Origin: an uncultured Bacilli bacterium
GTDB taxonomy: Bacteria; Bacillota_I; Bacilli_A; ML615J-28; CAG-313
Direction: 5' to 3'
DNA length: 47,069 nt
NCBI GenBank assembly: GCA_934133195.1
Contig: CAKPAZ010000009.1
Span: forward strand, 1 to 47,069
Under the pieces are notes generated by a model that saw nothing but the letters and a program-made list of their open reading frames with translations, searched no databases and was not told where the DNA came from. Each line of letters opens with the position of its first letter. Position 1 is the stretch's first letter. The translations under genes were made by a program, and so were the position numbers. Shown here piece by piece: positions 26,095 through 34,141 of this stretch.

Positions 26095-28081
26095 AAATAG
26101 TATTTCCTTCAAATTGAGTTTTATATAGATGATAGTAGATACCTTCTTTTTGTAATAACTCTTCATGATTACCTATTTCAACGATTCTTCCATGATCGAT
26201 AACAACGATTTTATCCGCATCACGAACAGTTGAAAGACGGTGAGCTATAATTAAGGAAGTACGTTTATGCATTAGTTTTACAAGACCATCTTGGATGTTT
26301 TTCTCAGTTCTAGTGTCAACATTTGAGGTTGCTTCATCAAGGATTAGAATCTTTGGATCTGCAAGGATGGCTCTCGCAATTGATAAAAGTTGTCGTTGAC
26401 CACCACTAAGGTTACTTCCTCCTTCTGATAACATTGAATTATAACCATCGCTCATTTTTTCAATGAATAAACTAGAGTTACTCATGACAGCCGCACGATA
26501 GATGTCTTCATCACTTGCGTTTAAGCGGCCATATTCTATGTTTTTCTTAATTGTATCTTTGAAAAGAACTGTATCTTGAAGAACTATCGCAATAAGTTTT
26601 CTTAGTTCGTGCTTTTCAATTTCATTGATGTTGATGCCACCTACTTTAATTTGGCCACTATCAATATCATAGAAACGCATTAATAAGTTTACAACAGTGG
26701 TTTTTCCCGATCCTGTTGCACCGACAAGCGCAATCTTTTCTCCAGGATTTACGGTTAATGAGAAATCTTTTAACACTTGTTCACCTTCAACATAAGAGAA
26801 GTTTACATGTTCAAATTCAATTGGTTTTGTTAAATCAAGTTCAGTTTCAAGTACTTTACCTTCATTTACTTCTTCGTTTGTATCAAGAATATCAAATACT
26901 CTTTCTGCCGCAGCCACACTTGTTAAAATTTGAGTGTAAAGGTTAGCAATCGTATTGATAGGTCTTGAGAATTGTCTAGATAATGAAGCAAAGGTAATGA
27001 TCGCCCCAACTTCAAGATTGTTGATACCTTTAGTTACAAATAAGGCACCAAAAGCAACAACTAGTAAATAACCAAGGTTATTGATAATATTCATTAGAGG
27101 TCCCATAACTCCACCAAAGATTTCAGCTTTAATGCCATATTTTCTTAGGGCTCTACTGATACCATTGAATTCTTCTTCAACCGTTTCTTCCATACCAAAT
27201 CCTTTAACTGTTTTATGTCCAACAACCATTTCTTCTACTTGAGCATTGATTTCACCAATTAAAGAACGTTGAATTCTAAAGAATTTTCGCATATATTTAG
27301 ATAATACTTTAGTCACAAGAACAGTTAAACCTAGAGTTGATAAAGTAATTAGGGTTAGTAAAGGACTATAAATAAGCATGATGATGAAAGCACCAATGAC
27401 CGTAATGACACCAGAGATAAGAGATGTTAATGATTGTGAGATAGTATTAGAAATGCTTTCTACATCGTTAGTTACTCTACTCATAATATCACCATGTTGA
27501 TTGTTATCAAAATATGATACTGGTAAATAGATCATATGATTAAAGACATCTTTTCGCATTTTCTTAATCATATTTTGAGAAAGGTAGGCTGAAATTAAGC
27601 TGGTGATAAATTCAAGAAGTGATGTTAAAACATAAACACTAAATAGAATAATTAAAGTTAACATTAATTTTTTTAGGTTTTTATCGTTTATGTTATTTAT
27701 CGCATTACCTTGAAGAATTGGACCTAAAAGGGAAAGTAATGTAGATATTATTACCACAATAAGTAAGGTAATTAAATAAGTTTTATTTGTACCGATATAA
27801 TTAAATACACGTTTTATAGTTTTACCAAAATTTTTAGGTTTTTCTTTGAATTGTAAGGCACCAGGTCCATGAGGTCTTCCGCCTCCTCTTCCTCCACGTG
27901 CAAAGATTTCTTTTTCGGTAAGTTTAGCATATTTTCCAAATACAAGATTTTCTTCTTTAGGAGCTTTTTTCTCCTTATGGTCTTTTATCCATTTTGATTT
28001 TTTGATTAAAGATTTTGTAATAATTATGGAAAATAATATGATGAAAGGAAGAACTGTACAAATTAATAATAAATAAATCAT
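26093..28081 (-). CDS. ABC exporter half-transporter with N-terminal Gly-rich extension
   Basis: At 662 residues it has an extra N-terminal membrane helix (about 1-25) and a basic, glycine-rich linker (FARGGRGGGRPHGPG, about 60-75) before the six-helix domain. Such extensions are common in Bacillota multidrug exporters. The ATPase is complete: Walker A GATGSGKTT, LSGGQRQ, LDEATSNVD and AHRLS. Its start shares one base with the stop of the upstream partner (TAATG). It is predicted to be the catalytically competent half of a heterodimer. Confidence 0.93.
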   Translation of the reverse strand: MIYLLLICTVLPFIILFSIIITKSLIKKSKWIKDHKEKKAPKEENLVFGKYAKLTEKEIFARGGRGGGRPHGPGALQFKEKPKNFGKTIKRVFNYIGTNKTYLITLLIVVIISTLLSLLGPILQGNAINNINDKNLKKLMLTLIILFSVYVLTSLLEFITSLISAYLSQNMIKKMRKDVFNHMIYLPVSYFDNNQHGDIMSRVTNDVESISNTISQSLTSLISGVITVIGAFIIMLIYSPLLTLITLSTLGLTVLVTKVLSKYMRKFFRIQRSLIGEINAQVEEMVVGHKTVKGFGMEETVEEEFNGISRALRKYGIKAEIFGGVMGPLMNIINNLGYLLVVAFGALFVTKGINNLEVGAIITFASLSRQFSRPINTIANLYTQILTSVAAAERVFDILDTNEEVNEGKVLETELDLTKPIEFEHVNFSYVEGEQVLKDFSLTVNPGEKIALVGATGSGKTTVVNLLMRFYDIDSGQIKVGGININEIEKHELRKLIAIVLQDTVLFKDTIKKNIEYGRLNASDEDIYRAAVMSNSSLFIEKMSDGYNSMLSEGGSNLSGGQRQLLSIARAILADPKILILDEATSNVDTRTEKNIQDGLVKLMHKRTSLIIAHRLSTVRDADKIVVIDHGRIVEIGNHEELLQKEGIYYHLYKTQFEGNTI

Positions 28082-29817
28082 TATGCATTTTCCTCCTCTT
28101 GTTTTAATTGTGAATTATAAATATCTTGATAGATTGGTGATGTTTGTAATAATTCATCATTAGTTCCGATTGCTGAAACCTTACCATTATCTAAGACTAA
28201 GATTTTAGTAGCACCTTTGGCTGAGGCAACACGTTGAGCAATCAGTAAGATTGTAGTATTTTTAAGATTTTCTCTTAAAGCTTTGTAAAGAAGTGCTTCA
28301 GTTTTTAAATCAAGGGCACTTGTTGCATCATCAAAAATTAAGATTTGAGGTTTTTTAAGAATTGCTCTCGCAATCGCAATACGTTGTTTTTGACCTCCTG
28401 ATAAAGATGAACCTTTTTCCCCAATGATTGTATCATAGCCATCGGTAAAGCCTTTAATGAAACTATCAGCTTGAGCGATTTCACAGGCTTTTACGACTTC
28501 TTCATGAGTAGCATTTAGATTTCCCCATTTAACGTTTTCTTCAATTGTACCCGTGAAAAGTTCTGTTTTTTGAAAAACAATACCGATATTTTTTCTTAAT
28601 GACTTGATAGTAAAGTCTTTAATGTTTTCACCATCTAATAAGATTTCACCATCAGTTGTATCATAAAAGCGAGGAATTAAGTTAACCATTGAGGTTTTTC
28701 CAGAACCTGTTGCACCTAAAATAGCAAGAGTTTCTCCAGGTTCAATATCAACGTTTATTTTTTGTAAAACATCTAAGGCAGTATTTGGATAAGCAAAGGA
28801 TACTTCTTTGAAAGTTATGTGACCTAATGTTTTATTTAATTCTTTAGTTCCATCAACAATTGGATTAACCGAATCAAGGACTTCATTTACACGTTTGATG
28901 CTAGCTGAAGCTCTTGTTATTGTTTGGAACATCATACCAAGCATCGTTAAAGACATTAAGATTTGACTAATATAAGTAATTGATGCCATAACATCACCAA
29001 CTTTTAATCCATTATCTAGAATAACGTTTCTACCTCCAATGTAGATAACCACAATAACAGTTAGGTTCATAACAATCATTAGGATTGGTGAAAGATAAGC
29101 TAAGATTTTTTGAACCTTTAGGTTGGTATTACATAAGTTTACATTAGCATTATCAAATCTTTCTTTTTCGAATTCTTCACGATTATATGCCTTTACTACT
29201 CTACTTCCACCGACATCTTCTTGAACGATGGAATTTACATCATCTAGTTTTAGTTGAACCTTTAAAAATAAAGGTGAAACTTTCCATATAAAGATAATGA
29301 TAAAGACTAATTCAATAGGAAGGGTAATTAATAGAAGATAACCAAAACTTGGATAAATTACTAATAGGAAGATAATACCACCAATAAATTGAATAAGGGT
29401 TCTAATCAACATTCTTACTGACATTGAGATTAAGTTTTTAATCATATCAATATCATTTGTAATTCTTGTAACTAAAGATCCTGTAGAAAATGCATCAGTT
29501 TGTTGGAAAGATAAATCCATAATCTTTTTAAAGGCATCTCTTCTTAAGTCATCAGCGAAACCTTGAGAGGCTGCAGAAGCAAAAACCGCTGATAAGAATC
29601 CACATAAACCACCAACGGCCGTTAAGCCAAGCATTAAAAGGCCAGTCGTTAGAATTATATTATTTTTACCTTCACCAAGACCGACATTAATAATCTCTGA
29701 CATTAATTTTGGTTGGTATAAATCCATCAGTACTTCTCCGACCATTGTTAGGGGAGCGAGTAATGCTAAAAACCAATAAGGTTTTAAGTATCTTAGTATT
29801 TTCATTTTATTCACCAA
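28081..29817 (-). CDS. ABC exporter half-transporter, degenerate Walker B subunit
   Basis: This 578-residue protein has six transmembrane helices and an ATPase with Walker A GATGSGKTS and signature LSGGQKQR. In Walker B, LIFDDATSALD, Asp replaces the catalytic Glu, and Gln replaces the switch His (AQRVA). This is the degenerate half of the second heterodimeric exporter in the window. It overlaps the end of marR by 11 bp. Confidence 0.93.
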   Translation of the reverse strand: MVNKMKILRYLKPYWFLALLAPLTMVGEVLMDLYQPKLMSEIINVGLGEGKNNIILTTGLLMLGLTAVGGLCGFLSAVFASAASQGFADDLRRDAFKKIMDLSFQQTDAFSTGSLVTRITNDIDMIKNLISMSVRMLIRTLIQFIGGIIFLLVIYPSFGYLLLITLPIELVFIIIFIWKVSPLFLKVQLKLDDVNSIVQEDVGGSRVVKAYNREEFEKERFDNANVNLCNTNLKVQKILAYLSPILMIVMNLTVIVVIYIGGRNVILDNGLKVGDVMASITYISQILMSLTMLGMMFQTITRASASIKRVNEVLDSVNPIVDGTKELNKTLGHITFKEVSFAYPNTALDVLQKINVDIEPGETLAILGATGSGKTSMVNLIPRFYDTTDGEILLDGENIKDFTIKSLRKNIGIVFQKTELFTGTIEENVKWGNLNATHEEVVKACEIAQADSFIKGFTDGYDTIIGEKGSSLSGGQKQRIAIARAILKKPQILIFDDATSALDLKTEALLYKALRENLKNTTILLIAQRVASAKGATKILVLDNGKVSAIGTNDELLQTSPIYQDIYNSQLKQEEENA

Positions 29818-30241
29818 ACTCTTGACTCATTACATCGATTAACTTTGTCAAGGTCCTTTCTAAATCATTTAATTCATCATGACTAAATTTGTTTAAGACT
29901 TGATTTTCAAGTTCTTTAATGATTACTCTCATCTCATCATCATAGGCGCGACCTTTTTCTGTAAGATATACTAAAATTTGTCTTGCGTCATGAGGGTCTT
30001 GTTTTCTTACCACTAGTTGTTCTTGTTCCATCTTTTGGAGGGTTAAGCTGATAGTTGGTGCTTTTAATCTTGTTAGTTTTACAAGTTCTAGTTGGGTTAG
30101 ACCATCTTTTCTAATAAGATTGAAAATGATGGGATGATAACATTTACATATATTATTTTCTTCACTCTTTTTTCTAATTTGGTTAACAAATAGTTTGTTA
30201 CAATCACCTATTAACATGAGTACATTCTTTTTATTTTCCAT
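29807..30241 (-). CDS. MarR-family transcriptional regulator of the ABC exporter
   Basis: This 144-residue winged-helix protein has DGLTQLELVKLTRLKAPTIS as recognition region and the wing DPHDARQILVYLTEKG. It is the first gene of an operon with two exporter halves. A perfect 24-bp palindrome spans its transcription start, so it very likely represses itself and the exporter until a ligand, probably an exported compound, binds. Confidence 0.92.
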   Translation of the reverse strand: MENKKNVLMLIGDCNKLFVNQIRKKSEENNICKCYHPIIFNLIRKDGLTQLELVKLTRLKAPTISLTLQKMEQEQLVVRKQDPHDARQILVYLTEKGRAYDDEMRVIIKELENQVLNKFSHDELNDLERTLTKLIDVMSQEFGE

Positions 30242-30250
30242 ACTTCCTCC

Positions 30251-30279
30251 TTAATTAGTTTTAAAACTAATTAATTATA
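30251..30279 (-). promoter_or_regulatory. MarR operator overlapping the exporter promoter
   Basis: The perfect palindrome at 30251-30274 has half-site TTAATTAGTTTT. The minus-strand -10 box TATAAT (30274-30279) abuts it, so the palindrome covers the transcription start and lies just before the AGGAGG ribosome binding site. A bound dimer would block RNA polymerase. No strong -35 box is visible. Confidence 0.75.
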
Positions 30280-30299
30280 CATCTTTTTTTAAGAAAAAG

Positions 30300-30332
30300 C
30301 AAAAAAAAAGAAAAGTTTTTTTACTTTTCTTC
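30300..30332 (-). terminator. terminator after the lipoprotein gene
   Basis: Arms 30309-30316 and 30323-30330 (AGAAAAGT / ACTTTTCT) form an 8-bp stem with a 6-nt loop, followed by at least eight T on the minus strand. Confidence 0.75.
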
Positions 30333-30342
30333 TTTTTCATTG

Positions 30343-30930
30343 TTATTGAATTTCACTTTCAAAAAAATAATCAGATGGAAGTTTTACATACTTATTATCA
30401 ATGTTTTTAATATATAAATTTTCACCAACATAATATAGAGGTAAACTTAAATTAATACCATCATATTTTTTTACTCTTAAGTCAATGATGATTGTTTTGT
30501 ATTCACTAGGTAATGTATCAAGATTTGATGAATCATCATAGTAATCAAGAACTTTATAGCTATAACCTCTATCTTTATATAAAACATTATAATCAGTAAT
30601 TTCATCTAAAGTAGGAAGTTTTAAATCACTTCTAACAAATAGTTTTGATCTTTCACCATTTGTTTTTACAAGTTGAAGATATTTAATGTTATCTCCACTA
30701 TTACTTAAAATTTTATATTCATTTTTATTTAAGACACAGGTATCCATAACTTGTGAAAAGCCATTTAGATGCCAATCTTCTTCAATTGATTTGTATTTTT
30801 TGCCATCACTTAAAATGATGTATCCTTCTTTTTCATTGTATTCATATTTATCTGATGTTTTAGTACAAGCAGTAAATGACAATGAAAAGATTGCGATTAA
30901 CACTACAAGTAGTGTAGATTTTAGTTTCAT
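30343..30930 (-). CDS. putative lipoprotein of unknown function
   Basis: This 195-residue protein begins with a lipoprotein signal peptide: basic start, hydrophobic core and lipobox SFTAC with Cys22. The mature part is Lys-, Tyr- and Asp-rich without a recognisable domain. It lies 75 bp after the ABC ATPase of the TrpX-type importer and has a good AGGAGG ribosome binding site. It may be read through from that operon, or from a weak TTGTTA-N17-TAAAAT element in the gap. Confidence 0.75.
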   Translation of the reverse strand: MKLKSTLLVVLIAIFSLSFTACTKTSDKYEYNEKEGYIILSDGKKYKSIEEDWHLNGFSQVMDTCVLNKNEYKILSNSGDNIKYLQLVKTNGERSKLFVRSDLKLPTLDEITDYNVLYKDRGYSYKVLDYYDDSSNLDTLPSEYKTIIIDLRVKKYDGINLSLPLYYVGENLYIKNIDNKYVKLPSDYFFESEIQ

Positions 30931-31005
30931 AACGTTCCTCCTAATTTGATTTTAATAGTCATACGCATATATAACAATTAAAGAGGACATTTTTACAATA
31001 TTTTT

Positions 31006-31797
31006 TTAAAATAATAATTTATCTGATATTTCTGCACCACTTGTTTCAAATTTTTGTAATAAATCTTCAATCGTAAGTTTACTTTTTTCTTCTCCACTTA
31101 CATCAACAATGATTTTACCATCACTCAACATTATTAAGCGATTACCATATTTTAGAGCATCACGCATATTATGGGTTATCATTAAGGTTGTGATTTTTTC
31201 ATTATTAACAATGGTTTCTGTTAAATCTAATACTTTTTTCGCAGTCTTAGGATCTAAGGCCGCAGTATGTTCATCAAGGAGAAGGATTTTTGGTTTATTC
31301 AAGGTTGCCATCACTAAAGTTACAGCTTGGCGTTGTCCTCCCGATAAAAGACCAACTTTTTGAGATAATCTATTTTCAAGTCCTAAATTTAATGATGTAA
31401 GTATTTTTTGAAATCTTTCTTCATTCTCACTGCGGAATCCCCATCTTAAGGTACTTTTCTTACCTCTTCTTGAGGCAATCTCTAGATTTTCAATAATTGA
31501 CATATTAGGGGCAGTACCCATATTAGGATCTTGAAATACTCTACCAAGAAATGGAGCACGCTTATATTCACTTAATTTTGTAACATTTACACCATCAATG
31601 ATGATTTCACCAGTATCTGGTTCAAATACCCCTGATATCATGTTCATTAAGGTACTTTTACCACTGCCGTTGCCACCGATGATTGTTACAAAATCACCAT
31701 CATTTATGTGAAGGGAGATGTCGTTAAGAGCAATTTTTTGATTTTCTATACCTTCTTCTTTATTGAATATTTTAGTTAGATGTTTAATTTCTAACAT
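31006..31797 (-). CDS. ABC transporter ATPase of the TrpX-type importer
   Basis: This ATPase of about 263 residues has Walker A GGNGSGKST, signature LSGGQRQ, Walker B ILLLDEH and switch THNM. Three possible starts lie in a row (TTG 31803, ATG 31800, ATG 31797); the AGAGGTGG ribosome binding site favours 31797. It overlaps the permease gene. It energises uptake by the permease and binding protein upstream. Confidence 0.9.
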   Translation of the reverse strand: MLEIKHLTKIFNKEEGIENQKIALNDISLHINDGDFVTIIGGNGSGKSTLMNMISGVFEPDTGEIIIDGVNVTKLSEYKRAPFLGRVFQDPNMGTAPNMSIIENLEIASRRGKKSTLRWGFRSENEERFQKILTSLNLGLENRLSQKVGLLSGGQRQAVTLVMATLNKPKILLLDEHTAALDPKTAKKVLDLTETIVNNEKITTLMITHNMRDALKYGNRLIMLSDGKIIVDVSGEEKSKLTIEDLLQKFETSGAEISDKLLF

Positions 31798-32746
31798 CAT
31801 CAACCACCTCTTTCTTTTTTAGTTTAATGGCTTTCTTTATTAATGGTAAAGCAAGAATAACTGTTAACATGATTGCGACAAGTAGATTTAATAGATGGTC
31901 AACATTAAGGGTTATGGCGATGGCTTTAATAATAAAGAAAATTATCGCTCCCACAATTATTGATATTAAAGATACTTTAAAGCTTCGTTTTTTACCAAAA
32001 ATTAATTCACCCAAAATAATTGAAGCAAGACCAATTACGATGGCACCTTTACCACTATCAACGATTGCGGTACCACCATTTTGAGCAAACAAGGCTCCAC
32101 TTAAAGCAATTAGGCCATTACTTAACATTAAACCAAGGATTATCATTAAATCAGTATTGATACCTTGGGCACGGGCCATTCTTTGATTGTTTCCAGTTGC
32201 TCTTACGTTCATACCTATTTCAGTACCAAACAACCAATAAACAAGGAAAGTAACAAGTAATAAGAAAATACCACTAACAACTAAAGTAACAATGATATTT
32301 GCATATTGTTTTTCAATTCCTAAATTTTTAAACATACCTTCTAGTAGATTATAAGTATGTACAAAGATATCATTAGTGATAGGAAGGTTTGCTTGTGAAG
32401 GAGCTACCTTACTCGCAAAACCTAAGATGACTAAATTGATTGATGATAAAGCTGTCATGGTAATAATACCCGAAAGAATTGCGGGGACCTTTAGTTTTGT
32501 ATGAATTACTCCTGTTAATAATCCACCAAGTAACCCAAAGACAAAAGCAAGGATTGTCGCAAGATATGGATTTACTCCCCAAAAAATAAAGATTGCGGCT
32601 ACACATCCACCAAGTGGGAACGTTCCTTCAATGCTTAAATCAGCAATATCAAGAATACGAAAAGAAATGTATACTCCTATTACTAGTATTCCCCATATAA
32701 TTCCATCTTTTAATCCCCCTTGGAGAATATTCAAAATATCTGACAT
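31784..32746 (-). CDS. ABC transporter permease of the TrpX-type importer
   Basis: This 320-residue integral membrane protein of the branched-chain amino-acid/sugar permease class has about eight to nine hydrophobic segments. It contains the typical LSIEGTFPLGG and TGVIHTKLKVPAILSGI stretches that occur with ABC_sub_bind-type binding proteins. It lies 23 bp after the binding-protein gene. Confidence 0.9.
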   Translation of the reverse strand: MSDILNILQGGLKDGIIWGILVIGVYISFRILDIADLSIEGTFPLGGCVAAIFIFWGVNPYLATILAFVFGLLGGLLTGVIHTKLKVPAILSGIITMTALSSINLVILGFASKVAPSQANLPITNDIFVHTYNLLEGMFKNLGIEKQYANIIVTLVVSGIFLLLVTFLVYWLFGTEIGMNVRATGNNQRMARAQGINTDLMIILGLMLSNGLIALSGALFAQNGGTAIVDSGKGAIVIGLASIILGELIFGKKRSFKVSLISIIVGAIIFFIIKAIAITLNVDHLLNLLVAIMLTVILALPLIKKAIKLKKKEVVDDVRN

Positions 32747-32769
32747 CTAAATCATCCTTTCATTTTTAT

Positions 32770-33786
32770 TTATTTTATAGTTGCTTTATCAAGTAATTCT
32801 TGTGGAAGCGTAATACCAGCTGCATCAGAAGCAGTTTTATTAATTTCGATTTCTGTTGAACTAAAGTATTCTACTGGTGATGTTGCTACTGTCTTTTCAC
32901 CTTTCATTACGCGAGCAGCCATTTCTCCAGTCATATGACCTAATGTTGTGTAGTTAACACTACCATAACATAATGTTGCACCACTACTTAGGAATGCACT
33001 TTCACCAGCAATTGTTGGTACTTTTTTAAGATTAGCCACGTCAATTACTGTCTTAGCGTTTGCGGCTAACTTGTTATCAGTTGGTAAGTAGATGGCATCA
33101 ACACCTTTGTTGATTAAAGTTTCTGTGACAGTTTTAAATTCTGTTGCTGATTGAACTGATTGTGAAACAATTTCAATTCCTAATCCTTTTGCGGCTTCTT
33201 GTGCAAGTTGTAATTGAACAAGTGAGTTATTTTCTGATGAGGAATAGATGAAACCTAACTTTTTAGCGTTTGGATTCATTTCTTTTAAGATAGCAACTTG
33301 TTTTGCAACTTGGTTTAAATCAGATGTTCCAGTAATTGAGCCACTAGGGTTAGTTGCACTATCCATAATACCACTAGCTACTGGATCAGTAACTGCAGTA
33401 AAGAAAGAAGGTATTTCAATTCCTTTTTTATTTAATTGAGCGACAACTACTTGAGCAACAGGAGTTGCGATTGCGAAAATCACATCACAGCGATTGATGG
33501 CTGTTTCAACTGATTGGGTAATAGTTGATACATCTTCATTACAATTAAAAATATCAATCTTAATGTTCTTTCCATCTTCAAATCCAGCATCTTTTAAACC
33601 TTCAATGATACCAGCTCTTGCCATATCAAGAGGAGGTGCGGATACATATTGAATAATTGCGACATTGATGGTATCACCATCAGCTACTTTTTCCGCAAGG
33701 CTTTTTTTCTTTTTACATGAAGCAAGGCCAAAACATAAACAACAAACAAAAACAACTAATAATAAATTTTTAACTAATTTTTTCAT
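32770..33786 (-). CDS. ABC transporter substrate-binding lipoprotein, TrpX-like (ABC_sub_bind family)
   Basis: This 338-residue binding protein has a lipoprotein signal (GLASC, Cys24) followed by a two-lobed domain with VAIIQYVSAPPLD, SGSITGTSDL and PTIAGESAFLSSGA, as in TrpX-like proteins. The characterised streptococcal TrpX binds tryptophan and phenylalanine. Here the leader upstream carries a run of tyrosine codons, so tyrosine or aromatic amino acids are the best guess for the ligand. It is the first structural gene of the operon, with an AAGGAG ribosome binding site. Confidence 0.88.
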   Translation of the reverse strand: MKKLVKNLLLVVFVCCLCFGLASCKKKKSLAEKVADGDTINVAIIQYVSAPPLDMARAGIIEGLKDAGFEDGKNIKIDIFNCNEDVSTITQSVETAINRCDVIFAIATPVAQVVVAQLNKKGIEIPSFFTAVTDPVASGIMDSATNPSGSITGTSDLNQVAKQVAILKEMNPNAKKLGFIYSSSENNSLVQLQLAQEAAKGLGIEIVSQSVQSATEFKTVTETLINKGVDAIYLPTDNKLAANAKTVIDVANLKKVPTIAGESAFLSSGATLCYGSVNYTTLGHMTGEMAARVMKGEKTVATSPVEYFSSTEIEINKTASDAAGITLPQELLDKATIK

Positions 33787-33820
33787 TTTTACTTCTCCTT
33801 ATATTATATATTATATAAAT

Positions 33821-33850
33821 AAAAAATGTTATTACCCGTAAGTAATAACA
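33821..33850 (-). terminator. attenuator terminator in the TrpX-type operon leader
   Basis: Arms 33842-33850 and 33827-33835 form a perfect 9-bp stem (TGTTATTAC / GTAATAACA) with a 6-nt loop. Six T follow on the minus strand. It lies upstream of the coding region rather than after it, so it stops transcription before the transporter genes unless its 5' arm is captured elsewhere. Confidence 0.85.
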
Positions 33851-33969
33851 CAAAATTCAAATTATATCTTGTAGTTATTACTCACAACATTATTGATGTT
33901 GGTAATAACCACATTACTTTCTGCAGCCTAAAAGGCCAAGGGGTTATTTCAACATCCTTGGAAAGTAAT
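33827..33969 (-). promoter_or_regulatory. six-segment relay attenuator
   Basis: Segments in transcript order: A 33961-33969 (ATTACTTTC), B 33913-33921 (GAAAGTAAT), C 33902-33909 (GTTATTAC), D 33874-33881 (GTAATAAC), E 33842-33850 (TGTTATTAC), F 33827-33835 (GTAATAACA). A:B pairs over 9 bp, C:D over 8 bp and E:F over 9 bp as terminator. The alternative register is B:C (5 bp) and D:E (12 bp including one G-U pair), which breaks the terminator. Segment A lies in the Tyr codons of the leader ORF, so a ribosome stalled there would hide A and shift the cascade to antitermination. Confidence 0.75.
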
Positions 33970-34012
33970 AATAATAATAAAAGTTAGATGTGATCATTGT
34001 ATTTCTTAACAT
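33944..34012 (-). CDS. tyrosine-rich leader peptide
   Basis: This 22-codon ORF has an ATG preceded at 8 nt by a strong GAAAGGAGA ribosome binding site (34021-34029). Codons 11-17 encode F-YYYYY-F, with Tyr codons TAT four times and TAC once at 33965-33979. The TAA stop lies inside a hairpin between attenuator segments A and B. It sits about 26 nt downstream of a consensus promoter and upstream of an aromatic amino-acid type importer. This is what a ribosome-stalling sensor of charged tRNA-Tyr should look like. Confidence 0.75.
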   Translation of the reverse strand: MLRNTMITSNFYYYYYFPRMLK

Positions 34013-34044
34013 AGTAGTGATCTCCTTTCATTATTGATACTAAC

Positions 34045-34073
34045 ATTATACGCTTATAAAAAACATAATGCAA
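34045..34073 (-). promoter_or_regulatory. promoter of the TrpX-type transporter operon
   Basis: Minus-strand TTGCAT (34068-34073) and TATAAT (34045-34050) are exactly 17 bp apart. Transcription would start near 34038, giving a leader of about 250 nt before the binding-protein gene. Confidence 0.8.
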
Positions 34074-34085
34074 CTGTTTTAGTGA

Positions 34086-34099
34086 AGAAAACGTTTACA
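34086..34099 (-). promoter_or_regulatory. cre-like site upstream of the transporter promoter
   Basis: TGTAAACGTTTTCT on the minus strand matches the CcpA consensus TGWAANCGNTNWCA at 13 of 14 positions, the last base being the mismatch. It lies 12 bp upstream of the -35 box. In Bacillota such placement often means activation by CcpA. No CcpA gene is in the window. Confidence 0.4.
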
Positions 34100-34109
34100 A
34101 TTGGTTTTT

Positions 34110-34138
34110 TTAAAAAAACATATCAAATGATATGTTTT
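34110..34138 (-). terminator. terminator of the marR-degV operon
   Basis: Arms 34115-34124 and 34129-34138 (AAAACATATC / GATATGTTTT) form a 10-bp perfect stem with a 4-nt loop and a T-run on the minus strand, 3 bp after the degV stop. Confidence 0.85.
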
Positions 34139-34141
34139 AAT

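Noticed and set aside
33913..33969. Small-molecule riboswitch (A:B stem enclosing CAAGG/CCTTG and GCC/GGC hairpins)
   Set aside because: The junction resembles an aptamer, but it matches no riboswitch class I know, and the 5' strand of its basal stem is the Tyr codon run of a well-initiated ORF. Kept only as an alternative to be tested.
33821..34038. T-box riboswitch in front of the TrpX-type importer
   Set aside because: T-boxes are the usual control for such operons, but no sequence like AGGGTGGNACCGCG and no specifier-loop architecture is present. The repeated complementary segments and the translated Tyr-rich ORF explain the leader better.
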